Shown piece by piece: positions 43,567 through 51,307 of a stretch of 64,000 nt of DNA. Source of the DNA: Archangium minus (GTDB taxonomy: Bacteria; Myxococcota; Myxococcia; Myxococcales; Myxococcaceae); assembly GCF_044360475.1 (NCBI RefSeq), contig NZ_CP043494.1:4030001-4094000 (forward strand), written 5' to 3'. A program made the translations under genes and the position numbers. How positions within the stretch are numbered: position 1 is the first letter of the stretch; each line of letters begins with the position of its first letter. The notes under the pieces were generated by a model. It saw only the letters and a program-made list of their open reading frames with translations, searched no databases and had not been told where the DNA came from.

Positions 43567-44397
43567 ATGAATCCTCACGACGAGAGCGAGACCTTCCGCT
43601 GTGTGCGGGCCGATGCCCGGGAGCCTGGGGGGTACCGGACAGTGCTGGGAGAGGCGAAGGCCACCTTCCTGCACACGGATCCGCCGTATTGCCTGCTGAC
43701 GCGGCGCCGCAAGGGGGGCGATCTGAGAGACCCCCGCGCGAACAAGAAAATCGACCGTAACCCCATCGTGCGCTTCGAGACGGTGCGTGACTACCGGACC
43801 TTCACCGAGGCATGGATGACGCGCGCGGTGGCACACCTTACGCCAGACGCCACGCTGGCCATCTGGACGAACCTGCTGGGCAAGGAGCCCATCATCGCGG
43901 TGGCGCGCTCGCTGGGGTTCGGGCACCTGCGGGGCGAGTACGTCTGGGGCAAGCGCACCACGGACAAGAACGCCAACGAGCAGCTGCTGCGCGTCTACGA
44001 GGTGGCCCTGGTGTTCTCGCGCACTCCTGCGCCCCCTCTGGCTCCAGGGGACCTGCCCACCGTCTGGGCGGTGGTGGGGGGCTACGACGATGACGCCGAG
44101 GCGGCGCGCTGGGGTAACCACCCCCACCACAAGCCCTTCTCCGTGCTGGAGCCCCTGGTGCGCACGTGGAGCCGGCCGGGGGAGTGGGTGCTGGACCCAT
44201 TTGCGGGGAGTGGCTCCATGCCCTCGGCGGCGCTGCGGCTGGGGCGCAAGGCGGCGTGCATGGAGGTGGAGCCGGAGTGGGCCGAGCGGGTGGCCGGGCG
44301 GCTCCGTGAGACGGCGGAGGAGCTGGCTCGGGGACCGGGGGTTCGGCCGGAGACAGCTCCCGACGAGAAGGTATCCGCCACCCCGAATCACCGGTAG
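43567..44397 (+). CDS. Site-specific DNA methyltransferase, orphan (N4/N6, beta class)
   Basis: 276 residues. Catalytic motif IV is TDPPYC (about 38) near the N-terminus, and the AdoMet motif I is LDPFAGSGSMPSAALRLGRKAACME (about 208) near the C-terminus, the beta-class order. It methylates adenine N6 or cytosine N4 in DNA. No restriction endonuclease or specificity gene is adjacent, so it is probably a regulatory or solitary enzyme. Recognition site unknown. Confidence 0.92.
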   Translation: MNPHDESETFRCVRADAREPGGYRTVLGEAKATFLHTDPPYCLLTRRRKGGDLRDPRANKKIDRNPIVRFETVRDYRTFTEAWMTRAVAHLTPDATLAIWTNLLGKEPIIAVARSLGFGHLRGEYVWGKRTTDKNANEQLLRVYEVALVFSRTPAPPLAPGDLPTVWAVVGGYDDDAEAARWGNHPHHKPFSVLEPLVRTWSRPGEWVLDPFAGSGSMPSAALRLGRKAACMEVEPEWAERVAGRLRETAEELARGPGVRPETAPDEKVSATPNHR

Positions 44398-44460
44398 TGT
44401 GCGCTGCCCCCCTGGGCTCCAGGGGGCGTTTCCCCCAGCAACACGCGAAGAGGCACCCGG

Positions 44461-45750
44461 ATGAAGCAGCACCAGAAGATGCTCCTGGGCATCGTCATCG
44501 GTACGGTGGCGGGAATCGCCGCCAACAGGCTGGCGGGCGGCTCGCCATGGCTCGACTGGGTGGTGACGAACATCACCTCGCTGGTGGGGCAGATCTTCCT
44601 CCGGTTGCTGCTGATGTTGGTGGTGCCACTGCTCTTCTCCGCGCTGGTGACGGGCGTGTGCGAGCTGGACCTGAAGCAGCTCGGCCGGCTGGGCCTGCGG
44701 ACCATGGGCTACACCGTGGTGGTCTCCAGCATCGCGGTGCTCATCGGGCTGCTGCTGGTCAACACGCTCCAGCCGGGCGTGGGGCTGAGCGAGGAGGCGC
44801 GCGCGCTGGCGATGAAGGGCACCTCCTCGGTGAAGGCGGCCCCCTCGCCGAGCGACACCTCGGTGCCTTCTCTGATCGCCTCGATGATTCCCACCAACCC
44901 GCTGAAGGCGGCGGCGGATGGGGACATGATCGCCCTCATCGTCTTCTCGCTCATCTTCGGCCTGGGGCTCGCCCTGACGGACAACCCGGCGGTGAGGCGG
45001 CTGCGCGAGACGATCCAAGGCCTTCACGACGTGATGATGCGGCTCATCGACGGAGTGCTGAGGCTGGCGCCCATTGGCGTGGGCGCGCTGCTCTTTAGCA
45101 TGATGGCGCGCCTGGGCATGGGCGTGCTGATGCAGGTGGCATCCTACGTGGGCGTGGTGCTGCTGGCGCTCGGGCTGCACATGTTCGGGGTGTACTCGCT
45201 CTCCGTGCGCTTCCTCGGGGGACGCAACCCGCTGGCCTTCTTCCGAGACTGCCGCCTGGCCATCGTCACCGCCTTCTCCACCGCGTCCTCCAGCGCCACG
45301 CTGCCCACCGCGCTGAAGGTGGCCGAGGAGAACCTCAAGCTGCCGCGCAACGTGTCGCGCTTCGTGCTCACCGCCGGCTCGGCGATGAACCAGAACGGCA
45401 CCGCGCTCTTCGAGGGTGTCACCGTGCTCTTCCTGGCCCAGGTGTTCGGTGTACAGCTGAGCCTGCCGGACCAGGCCATCGTGATGTTCATCTGCGTCCT
45501 GGCGGGTATTGGCACCGCGGGTGTGCCGGCTGGCTCCATCCCCGTCATCGCGATGATCCTCGGCATGTTCAAGATTCCCCCCGAGGGGCTCGCGCTGGTG
45601 CTGGGCGTGGATCGCTTCCTCGACATGTGTCGCACCACACTCAACGTGACGGGGGACCTGGCTGCCGCCGTCTACGTCTCCCGGGGTGAGCCCGCGACGG
45701 TGTCCGACTCTGAGGGCTCCCGGCTCGAGCCCGAATCGTCCGCTTCCTGA
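44461..45750 (+). CDS. Dicarboxylate/amino acid:cation symporter (SDF family)
   Basis: 429 residues, inner membrane, with the family pattern of eight helices and two re-entrant loops. Key segments: the Ser-rich loop TASSSATLPTAL (about 281), GSAMNQNGTALFEG (about 305), which replaces NMDGT of DctA/GltP, and AGIGTAGVPAGSIP (about 350). It uses a Na+ or H+ gradient to take up acidic amino acids or C4-dicarboxylates. Substrate cannot be fixed. The MNQNGT variant could alter cation coupling. Confidence 0.92.
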   Translation: MKQHQKMLLGIVIGTVAGIAANRLAGGSPWLDWVVTNITSLVGQIFLRLLLMLVVPLLFSALVTGVCELDLKQLGRLGLRTMGYTVVVSSIAVLIGLLLVNTLQPGVGLSEEARALAMKGTSSVKAAPSPSDTSVPSLIASMIPTNPLKAAADGDMIALIVFSLIFGLGLALTDNPAVRRLRETIQGLHDVMMRLIDGVLRLAPIGVGALLFSMMARLGMGVLMQVASYVGVVLLALGLHMFGVYSLSVRFLGGRNPLAFFRDCRLAIVTAFSTASSSATLPTALKVAEENLKLPRNVSRFVLTAGSAMNQNGTALFEGVTVLFLAQVFGVQLSLPDQAIVMFICVLAGIGTAGVPAGSIPVIAMILGMFKIPPEGLALVLGVDRFLDMCRTTLNVTGDLAAAVYVSRGEPATVSDSEGSRLEPESSAS

Positions 45751-45770
45751 GCTTCCAGACAGGTTCGGGG

Positions 45771-45799
45771 TTGCCCCGGCCCAGCAGGTGTCCCATACC
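45771..45799 (+). promoter_or_regulatory. Possible sigma-70-type promoter of the SlyD gene
   Basis: TTGCCC (45771-45776) and CATACC (45794-45799) are separated by 17 bases, with the start codon 25 bases further on. Matches to consensus are 4 of 6 and 3 of 6. Weak. Confidence 0.3.
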
Positions 45800-45823
45800 C
45801 GTAGGAACAGAAGGAGCAGCCAC

Positions 45824-46306
45824 ATGAAGGTGTCCAAGGGAAGTGTCGTCTCGTTGGAGTACCGGTTGCACCTAGGGGATGGGGAGGTCATCGACCAGAG
45901 TGAGCCCGGCCAGCCGCTCGCCTACATGCATGGTCGTGGACAGATCGTCCCGGGACTCGAGGGGCAGCTCGAGGGGATGTCCGCTGGCGAGTCGAAGAAG
46001 GTGGTGGTGCCGCCTTCTCAGGGCTACGGCGAGCATGACGCACGCGGCCTCCAGGAGGTGCCCCGCGGCATGTTCCCGCCCAATGCCCAGCTCCAGCCCG
46101 GCATGAGCATCACCGCGCAGACGGCGGAGGGGGACGTCATCCCCATCACCATTCGTGAGGTGAAGGGCGAGACGGTGGTGGTGGACCTCAACCACCCACT
46201 GGCGGGCAAGACGCTCCACTTTGATGTGACGGTGCGTGAAGTGCGTGCGGCCACCGCCGAGGAAAACGAGCACGGCCACGCCCACGGGCCTGGCGGCGCT
46301 CACTGA
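45824..46306 (+). CDS. slyD: SlyD-like FKBP-type peptidyl-prolyl isomerase
   Basis: 160 residues. FKBP core with the SlyD insert-in-flap: YRLHLGDGEVIDQS, HGRGQIVPGLEG and the IF domain around EHDARGLQEVPRGMF. The C-terminus has a His-rich tail (HGHAHGPGGAH), shorter than that of E. coli SlyD but fit for Ni/Zn binding. It folds proteins by prolyl isomerisation and chaperone action in the cytoplasm. AAGGAG seven bases before the ATG decides the start. Confidence 0.94.
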   Translation: MKVSKGSVVSLEYRLHLGDGEVIDQSEPGQPLAYMHGRGQIVPGLEGQLEGMSAGESKKVVVPPSQGYGEHDARGLQEVPRGMFPPNAQLQPGMSITAQTAEGDVIPITIREVKGETVVVDLNHPLAGKTLHFDVTVREVRAATAEENEHGHAHGPGGAH

Positions 46307-46372
46307 GCGGGCACCCGAGGCGGTAATCCCCACTCGTCGGGTAGGGGGTGTTCCGATATCCTCGGGGCCCCC

Positions 46373-48259
46373 ATGAGTCAGCCTGCCTCGCCCTCGCCTC
46401 AGCAGCTGCAGATTTCGCCCGAGTCCGCGCCCCAGCAGGGGCGCGCCACCGCGACCCAGGACCCCGAGCGCTACTGGCTCGAGAACGTCTACAAGGGTGG
46501 CGAGCGCCAGCTCACCGTGCGTGCCGTCATCGCCGGCATGGTGATCGGCGCGGTGATGTGCCTGTCCAACCTCTACGTCATCCTCAAGACGGGCTGGAGC
46601 CTGGGCGTCACCATCACCGCGTGCATCCTCGCCTTCGCCTCCTTCGGCCTGCTGCGCGGCGTGGGGTTGCTGAGGAGGGACTTCACCACGCTCGAGAATA
46701 ACGCCATGGGCTCGGTGGCCTCGGCGGCGGGGTACATGACGGGCGGCGGCAACATGTCGGCTGTGCCCGCGCTGCTGATGCTCACCGGGACACTTCCTCC
46801 CTCGGGATGGCTGGTGGCGTGGTTCGCGGTGGTGTCCGCGCTGGGCGTCTTCGCCGCCATCCCCATCAAGCGGCAGCTCATCAACATCGAGCAGCTTCCG
46901 TTCCCCACGGGGACCGCCACCGCCGAGACGCTCCAGGCGCTCCACGGGCATGACGAGCGCTCGCGCGGCAAGGCGCGCTACCTGGGCATCGCGGGCTTGA
47001 TCGGCGCCCTCATCGCCTTCTGGCGGGATGCCAAGGCCTCGTGGCTGGTGTGGAACCTGCCCGCGAAGCTGAGCCTGCCCTTCACCATCGGCGGCAAGCC
47101 CGCGGGGGCGTGGACGCTCTCGTTGGACCTGAGTCTGTTGCTGGTGGGCGCTGGGGCGCTGGTGAGCATCAAGACGGGCTGGTCCATGCTGCTGGGCGCG
47201 GTGCTCAACTATGGCTTCCTGGCCCCGGAGATGGTTCGCCGCGGCGTCATCCCCGAGGTGTCGTACAAGGCCATCAACACCTGGGCGCTGTGGACGGGCG
47301 CCTCGGTGCTCGTCTCCTCGGGCCTGCTGTCCTTCGCCTTCCAGTGGCGCAGCGTGGCGAAGTCCTTCAAGGCGCTCTCGGGCCTTTTCGGGAAGAAGGC
47401 CGAAGAGGAGAAGGATCCCCTCGCTGATATCGAATGTCCGCCCACCTGGTTTCCGCTGGGCTTCCTGGTGCTCGGCCCCGTGGTGGTGGCGCTACTGGCC
47501 TACCTCTTCCAGGTTCCGTGGTGGGCGGGCGTCATCGCCCTGCCGCTGTCCGTGGTGATGGGGGTCATCGCCTCGCGCGTCACGGGTGAGACGGATACCA
47601 CGCCGACCAAGGCGCTTGGACCGGTGACCCAGCTCATCTACGGCGGCCTGCTGCCCGGCAACCTCACCGCCAATGTGATGAGCGCCAACGCCACGGGGGG
47701 CGTGGGCCTGCACTCGGCGGACCTGCTCACGGACCTCAAGTCCGGGTGGTTGCTGGGCGCCAACCCGCGCCAGCAGTTCTTCGCCCAGCTCTTCGGCGTG
47801 GTGGCTGGGGCGGCGGTGGTGGTGCCCGCGTTCAACCTGCTCGTGCCGAGCGCGGACGTATTGGGCACCGAGGCGTTCCCCGCCCCCTCGTCGTTGGTGT
47901 GGGCCGGCGTGTCGAAGATGCTCATGAACGGGCTGGGCATGCTGCACGTGTCCGCGCGTATCGGCGCGCTGTGCGGCCTGGTGCTGGGCGTGGCGCTGGT
48001 GCTGCTGGAGCGCTGGGCTCCGAAGAATGCGAAGCCTTTCATTCCTTCCGCGTCGGGCCTGGGCCTGGCCATCGTGATTCCGGGCTCCAGCTCCATCAGC
48101 TTCTTCCTCGGCGCGGCCATCGCCGAGTTCCTGCGCCGCAAGCAGGCGAGGCTGGCGGAGGCCACCGTGCTCCCCGTGAGCTCGGGCTTCATCGCTGGTG
48201 AGAGCCTCATGGGCATCGCCGTGGCGATGCTCAAGGCCTTCGGGATGATGCCCAAGTAG
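46373..48259 (+). CDS. OPT-family oligopeptide transporter
   Basis: 628 residues with about 14-16 membrane helices. Conserved OPT segments: GMVIGAVMCLSNLYVILKTG near residue 48, SAAGYMTGGGNMSA (about 125) and PSASGLGLAIVIPGSSSISF (about 563). Members import oligopeptides or metal chelates by proton symport. The N-terminal 35 residues are Pro/Gln-rich and cytoplasmic. No regulator adjoins; it follows slyD by 66 bp and could share its transcript. Confidence 0.93.
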   Translation: MSQPASPSPQQLQISPESAPQQGRATATQDPERYWLENVYKGGERQLTVRAVIAGMVIGAVMCLSNLYVILKTGWSLGVTITACILAFASFGLLRGVGLLRRDFTTLENNAMGSVASAAGYMTGGGNMSAVPALLMLTGTLPPSGWLVAWFAVVSALGVFAAIPIKRQLINIEQLPFPTGTATAETLQALHGHDERSRGKARYLGIAGLIGALIAFWRDAKASWLVWNLPAKLSLPFTIGGKPAGAWTLSLDLSLLLVGAGALVSIKTGWSMLLGAVLNYGFLAPEMVRRGVIPEVSYKAINTWALWTGASVLVSSGLLSFAFQWRSVAKSFKALSGLFGKKAEEEKDPLADIECPPTWFPLGFLVLGPVVVALLAYLFQVPWWAGVIALPLSVVMGVIASRVTGETDTTPTKALGPVTQLIYGGLLPGNLTANVMSANATGGVGLHSADLLTDLKSGWLLGANPRQQFFAQLFGVVAGAAVVVPAFNLLVPSADVLGTEAFPAPSSLVWAGVSKMLMNGLGMLHVSARIGALCGLVLGVALVLLERWAPKNAKPFIPSASGLGLAIVIPGSSSISFFLGAAIAEFLRRKQARLAEATVLPVSSGFIAGESLMGIAVAMLKAFGMMPK

Positions 48260-48304
48260 GCACCCTGCTCCGGGTGACCTGCCGCGTGACCCGGAGCCCG
48301 AGGA

Positions 48305-48943
48305 CTACTCGGCGACATCGATGATCAGGGGAACCTTGTTCTTCTCTCGTTCATCGGGGGCGCCTGTCACCACCTTCACCTGCTGGAAGGTCCCGAGCTT
48401 GGAGACCCGCGACCGCATCTCCTCGAGCGTGCTCACCGTGCAGACCCTGTCCTGGGGGAGCGCGCTTTTCGCCGCCTGGGTGATGCGTACGGGTGACACC
48501 TTCGGGTTTCCGCCGAAGCTCACGAAGATATTGCCGATTCGAGAGGGGGCCCCGAGCTGGACGCTCAGGCGGGGCAGGGCGGTGGCGGCTCCGGTCGCCG
48601 TATCTCCCTGGTTCGTCACACGTGCTTCCGGCCAGCAGAGAGCCCGGAGCCGGCTCTCGACGAGCTGCGCCGCGAGACCCTGGCACTCCGCGAGCTCCGA
48701 GCTGCCCACCGCCTGCACGGGGAGGTCCGCGAGCACCAGATGAAGAAGGGCCGCGGGCAGCTCGTCGAGCCCGGTGACCTGGTTCGAGGCGAGTGAGGCC
48801 GTGCTCGTGGGCTGGCACTGCCTCTGAATGAAGAACGTGGTGTTGACGCGCTCGAGCACCAGCCGGGTGTTTCCCAACTGTGTACCGGTGGCACTGGCGG
48901 CCAGTGAGAGACCGAGGACGGCAAGGGGCGTGTGTCGGAACAT
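48305..48943 (-). CDS. POTRA-like secreted protein, paralogue of the lipoprotein at 51.3-52.0 kb
   Basis: 212 residues with a signal peptide. The C-terminal 80 residues fit the POTRA fold: IGNIFVSFGGNPKVSPVRITQ, an alpha-alpha stretch, LGTFQQVKV and a last strand VPLIIDVAE. No beta-barrel follows, so it is a stand-alone POTRA-type periplasmic protein. Compared with its paralogue, the lipobox LAACAT reads LAASAT here, so the lipid-attachment Cys is lost and it would be soluble in the periplasm. The start is shared head to head with the zinc-ribbon gene. The family call is by pattern. Confidence 0.82.
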   Translation of the reverse strand: MFRHTPLAVLGLSLAASATGTQLGNTRLVLERVNTTFFIQRQCQPTSTASLASNQVTGLDELPAALLHLVLADLPVQAVGSSELAECQGLAAQLVESRLRALCWPEARVTNQGDTATGAATALPRLSVQLGAPSRIGNIFVSFGGNPKVSPVRITQAAKSALPQDRVCTVSTLEEMRSRVSKLGTFQQVKVVTGAPDEREKNKVPLIIDVAE

Positions 48944-49039
48944 GCGCGGGTTTTTACGCGGCGCTCGCGAGGGGGCCAATACCTCCTGGTGGAGGGGGGT
49001 GTTGCGACGTTCGGAGTGTTCGGGGTAGTGCTCGAGGAG

Positions 49040-49957
49040 ATGATTCCGGGTCCCGAGCTCGTCATCGCATGTCCGGCCTGCAGGGCGCTGCACCGGTACG
49101 ACTCGTTGAGGTCTGGCAATACTTTTGGGGCCTGGCGCTGGACGGATGGCCGGGTGGTGTCGCCGATGCTCCCAGACCGGCCGAGCATCACGCGCTGCCA
49201 CCAGTGCGGCGGCTTTTTCTGGGTGTATCGGGCGGAAGAGGTGGGGTCGATCGAGAACGCTCCCCTCGACAAGTCCGTGTACGAAGTGCTCCTGGAGCAG
49301 GTGGGCGCTCGGCGAGTGGAGGTCATGGCCCGGCTGCGTGAGCACTCGAAGCAGGGGCTCGCGGAGGTCAAGGCGCTGCTCGCGCGTACTCCTGTTGTGG
49401 CGGCCCGGAATCTGTCCGAGCACGAGGCACAGAGGCTGGTGCTCTCGCTGCAAGAGGTGGGGGCTTCTGCTTCCCTGCGGAGGCAGGTCTCCGATGCCGA
49501 AGGCACGTTCGTGGAAACTCCGCCCGAGTGGATGGCCGCACCCTACGTGACGCACCTGACCGAGCAGGAGTTGTTGGCCGCGCTCGCGGCGGGGGTGGCG
49601 GAGTCCTGGGAAGAGGCCTCCTATCTGCGGATCCAGGCCTGGTGGGCCAGCAATGAGCCCTTCCGGCAGCAGGACGTGCCCTGGGTTCCCTGGGCGGAGC
49701 GCGCACCTGAAGCGCGCGAGAACCTGCGGGCGCTCGCGGACCGTCTCCCCGTGGAGGACCCGTTCGATCTCTTGATGAAGGCCGAGGCCTTCCGTGAGCT
49801 GGAGCGCTTCGAGGAGGCGATCGCGTTGCTCCGCACGAGGTTGCCAGAGGACTTCGCTCGGACGGCGGGGTTCCTCCGCGAGCTCGCCGAGCAGCGAATC
49901 GCTGAGCTGCGCCTCCTGCCTTCTACGGAGCGGCGGGAGCCGGAGCGGTCTCCTTGA
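49040..49957 (+). CDS. Zinc-ribbon protein with ribosomal L7/L12 C-terminal-like domain
   Basis: 305 residues. The N-terminal zinc ribbon (CPAC and CHQC, about 40 residues apart) is followed at about 80-150 by ARRVEVMARLREHSKQGLAEVK and LSEHEAQRLVLSLQEVGASA, which follow the L7/L12 C-terminal fold (K-V-I-K-x-R-x-x-T-x-L-x-L-K-E-A-K). A helical C-terminus of about 150 residues may be repeat-like. Cytoplasmic. Such domains dock GTPases on the ribosome; here the use is unknown. The start is uncertain: an SD-like GAGG is too close to ATG 49040. The end overlaps a POTRA-gene remnant on the other strand. Confidence 0.78.
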   Translation: MIPGPELVIACPACRALHRYDSLRSGNTFGAWRWTDGRVVSPMLPDRPSITRCHQCGGFFWVYRAEEVGSIENAPLDKSVYEVLLEQVGARRVEVMARLREHSKQGLAEVKALLARTPVVAARNLSEHEAQRLVLSLQEVGASASLRRQVSDAEGTFVETPPEWMAAPYVTHLTEQELLAALAAGVAESWEEASYLRIQAWWASNEPFRQQDVPWVPWAERAPEARENLRALADRLPVEDPFDLLMKAEAFRELERFEEAIALLRTRLPEDFARTAGFLRELAEQRIAELRLLPSTERREPERSP

Positions 49958-49992
49958 CGTCGACGAGCAGTGTTACCTGCTTCTGCTCGCTG
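49923..49992 (-). pseudogene. Remnant of a POTRA-lipoprotein gene 3' end
   Basis: On the minus strand it reads SEQKQVTLLVDVKETAP followed by APAAP and a TAG. This is the C-terminus of a copy of the lipoprotein gene at 51308-51958, which has SEQKQVTLLIDVKETAP. The rest of the gene is absent; a perfect inverted repeat directly adjoins it. It overlaps the last codons of the zinc-ribbon gene. Confidence 0.75.
49942..49992 (-). repeat. 51-bp direct repeat, copy A
   Basis: Matches 51354-51404 at 47 of 51 positions, in the same orientation. It lies inside the POTRA-gene remnant and bounds the RHS/lipoprotein unit on its downstream side (minus-strand sense). Confidence 0.85.
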
Positions 49993-50018
49993 GGGCAGGG
50001 GCCTGGAGGCCCCTGCCC
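49993..50018. repeat. 11-bp perfect inverted repeat with 4-base loop
   Basis: GGGCAGGGGCC, loop TGGA, GGCCCCTGCCC. It directly abuts repeat copy A and lies between the convergent ends of the zinc-ribbon and lipoprotein genes. It could work as a bidirectional terminator, but no T-run follows on either strand. Its place mirrors the palindrome of the first cassette. Confidence 0.8.
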
Positions 50019-50041
50019 ATGAGGAAGAGTCCCTCTAGCGA

Positions 50042-50845
50042 TTATGCGTCAGCCTCAGCCGTGGCGCGTACGGTGGGGTTGCCTGGCAGGACCGCGCGGA
50101 CATAGGCCACATAGAGCTGGCCTTTGTAGGCGACGATTCGGCCAGCCTTGTGATGTTCCGAGACCCACTTGAAAACCTCCCCGAAACGGGAGCCCGGAAA
50201 GACCGCGACGAGACGCTCCTCGGGCGATTCGTTGTCCGTGACAGCCCCCGAGGGTCGGGGTTCAGGCCACTCGGGTGGCCATGAAACCGTATCGCCCGAA
50301 CGCGCGCGGCGCAGAATCACTTCGACAGCCTCTGGCACATAGGTCCTGGCATCGGGCGCGTCGAAGGAAGCCATGGCGTCGAAAAGCGAGAGGAATGCGG
50401 AGGGCGTTCTGGCCCGCTCGACGACCGCGCCCGCACCCAGCGGGCCCAGGACTTCACGCTGACGCACGCGATTCTCGCGGGTCCGCCACTGAATGATGTT
50501 GCTAGGCGCTTCGGTGGCGTCGGAAACCATATAGCTTTCCTCGAGATAGGTCAGAATCTCGAGACGCTCGGGCCCGGCCAATCGTGCGTACTGCTCGGAA
50601 GACACCCTGGCCTGTTTGTACCGGGGCACCTCATCAGCCCGTGCTTCCTGCCTGTAGATGACGATGCCCGATGGGTATACCGCGAATCTCGGGGAGTGAT
50701 CGACGTTCGGCGAGACCTCGATGGACCAGAGCACGAGGGTAGGAATGCCTTGTGCTCCTTCATCCCGGGACATGATCATTCTGGCGCTGGATGAGCAGCC
50801 CACGAGAACGAGACAGAGTACGAGCGAGAGCTTGGAGTCTTTCAT
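50042..50845 (-). CDS. Lipoprotein, candidate immunity or accessory protein to an RHS toxin
   Basis: 267 residues. Lipoprotein signal with lipobox LVLVGCSSS. The mature part is mixed alpha/beta with no recognised family and no membrane segment. The frame is open upstream into the RHS remnant; the start at MKDSKLSL was chosen because it gives a regular signal peptide (an ATG six codons earlier is possible). Its place right behind an RHS fragment is typical of an immunity gene. The role is inference only. Confidence 0.82.
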   Translation of the reverse strand: MKDSKLSLVLCLVLVGCSSSARMIMSRDEGAQGIPTLVLWSIEVSPNVDHSPRFAVYPSGIVIYRQEARADEVPRYKQARVSSEQYARLAGPERLEILTYLEESYMVSDATEAPSNIIQWRTRENRVRQREVLGPLGAGAVVERARTPSAFLSLFDAMASFDAPDARTYVPEAVEVILRRARSGDTVSWPPEWPEPRPSGAVTDNESPEERLVAVFPGSRFGEVFKWVSEHHKAGRIVAYKGQLYVAYVRAVLPGNPTVRATAEADA

Positions 50846-50865
50846 CCAACCATTGAGCCTCATGG

Positions 50866-51263
50866 TCTGGAACTTGCCGTTGACGGTGGCCTCCGACAGG
50901 TCCGACTGTATATCCGCCACGTGCTTCAACTCGTGCTGCCCGACGGTCGTCATTCCCTCCCGGGACTGCGCCCAGTGCGTGGAAGTAGGTGCGGGTGAAG
51001 AGGACGTCCGGCCCGTATGGAGAGACCATGCCGATATCCATCCGCTCCAGCCACGCGAAGCCACTCAAGACATCCACTGGGCGGCCGATGTTTCTCTCTT
51101 CGGGCTCGTCTCCGCTCTCGGCGCACCGGCACGGACCGCAGCCTTCGTCTGTTGCCTCGCCGTCACAGCACGCGGCCACGTCCGCCAGGGGGCCTCCCGC
51201 GGTTACCCTGGAGGCGGGTATGGCGTCGAAAGGGCTGCAGAGTGCTTCCGGCCAACAATGCAT
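50866..51263 (-). pseudogene. Remnant of an RHS/YD-repeat protein
   Basis: The first part reads IGRPVDVLSGFAWLER and PYGPDVLFTRTY, which matches the start of RHS-repeat proteins (DUF6531-like G-x-PVDV-x-G ... L-F-R-x-Y). Immediately after this the frame must shift to read QHELKHVADIQSD, which contains an HExxH-type motif. Hundreds of repeat codons between the two ends are missing. A Cys-rich stretch (CCDGEATDEGCGPCRC) precedes the RHS start. It is a likely internal deletion of a large toxin gene whose two tips survive. The HExxH reading is tentative. Confidence 0.6.
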
Positions 51264-51307
51264 GTGGAGCCGTCTCGCGGTGAGCGCTCGTGAGGGGCCG
51301 GGTCTCC

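Noticed and set aside
49993..50018. Ordinary intrinsic terminator
   Set aside because: The stem is strong, but no T-run follows on either strand; kept as an inverted repeat, though it may still slow transcription.
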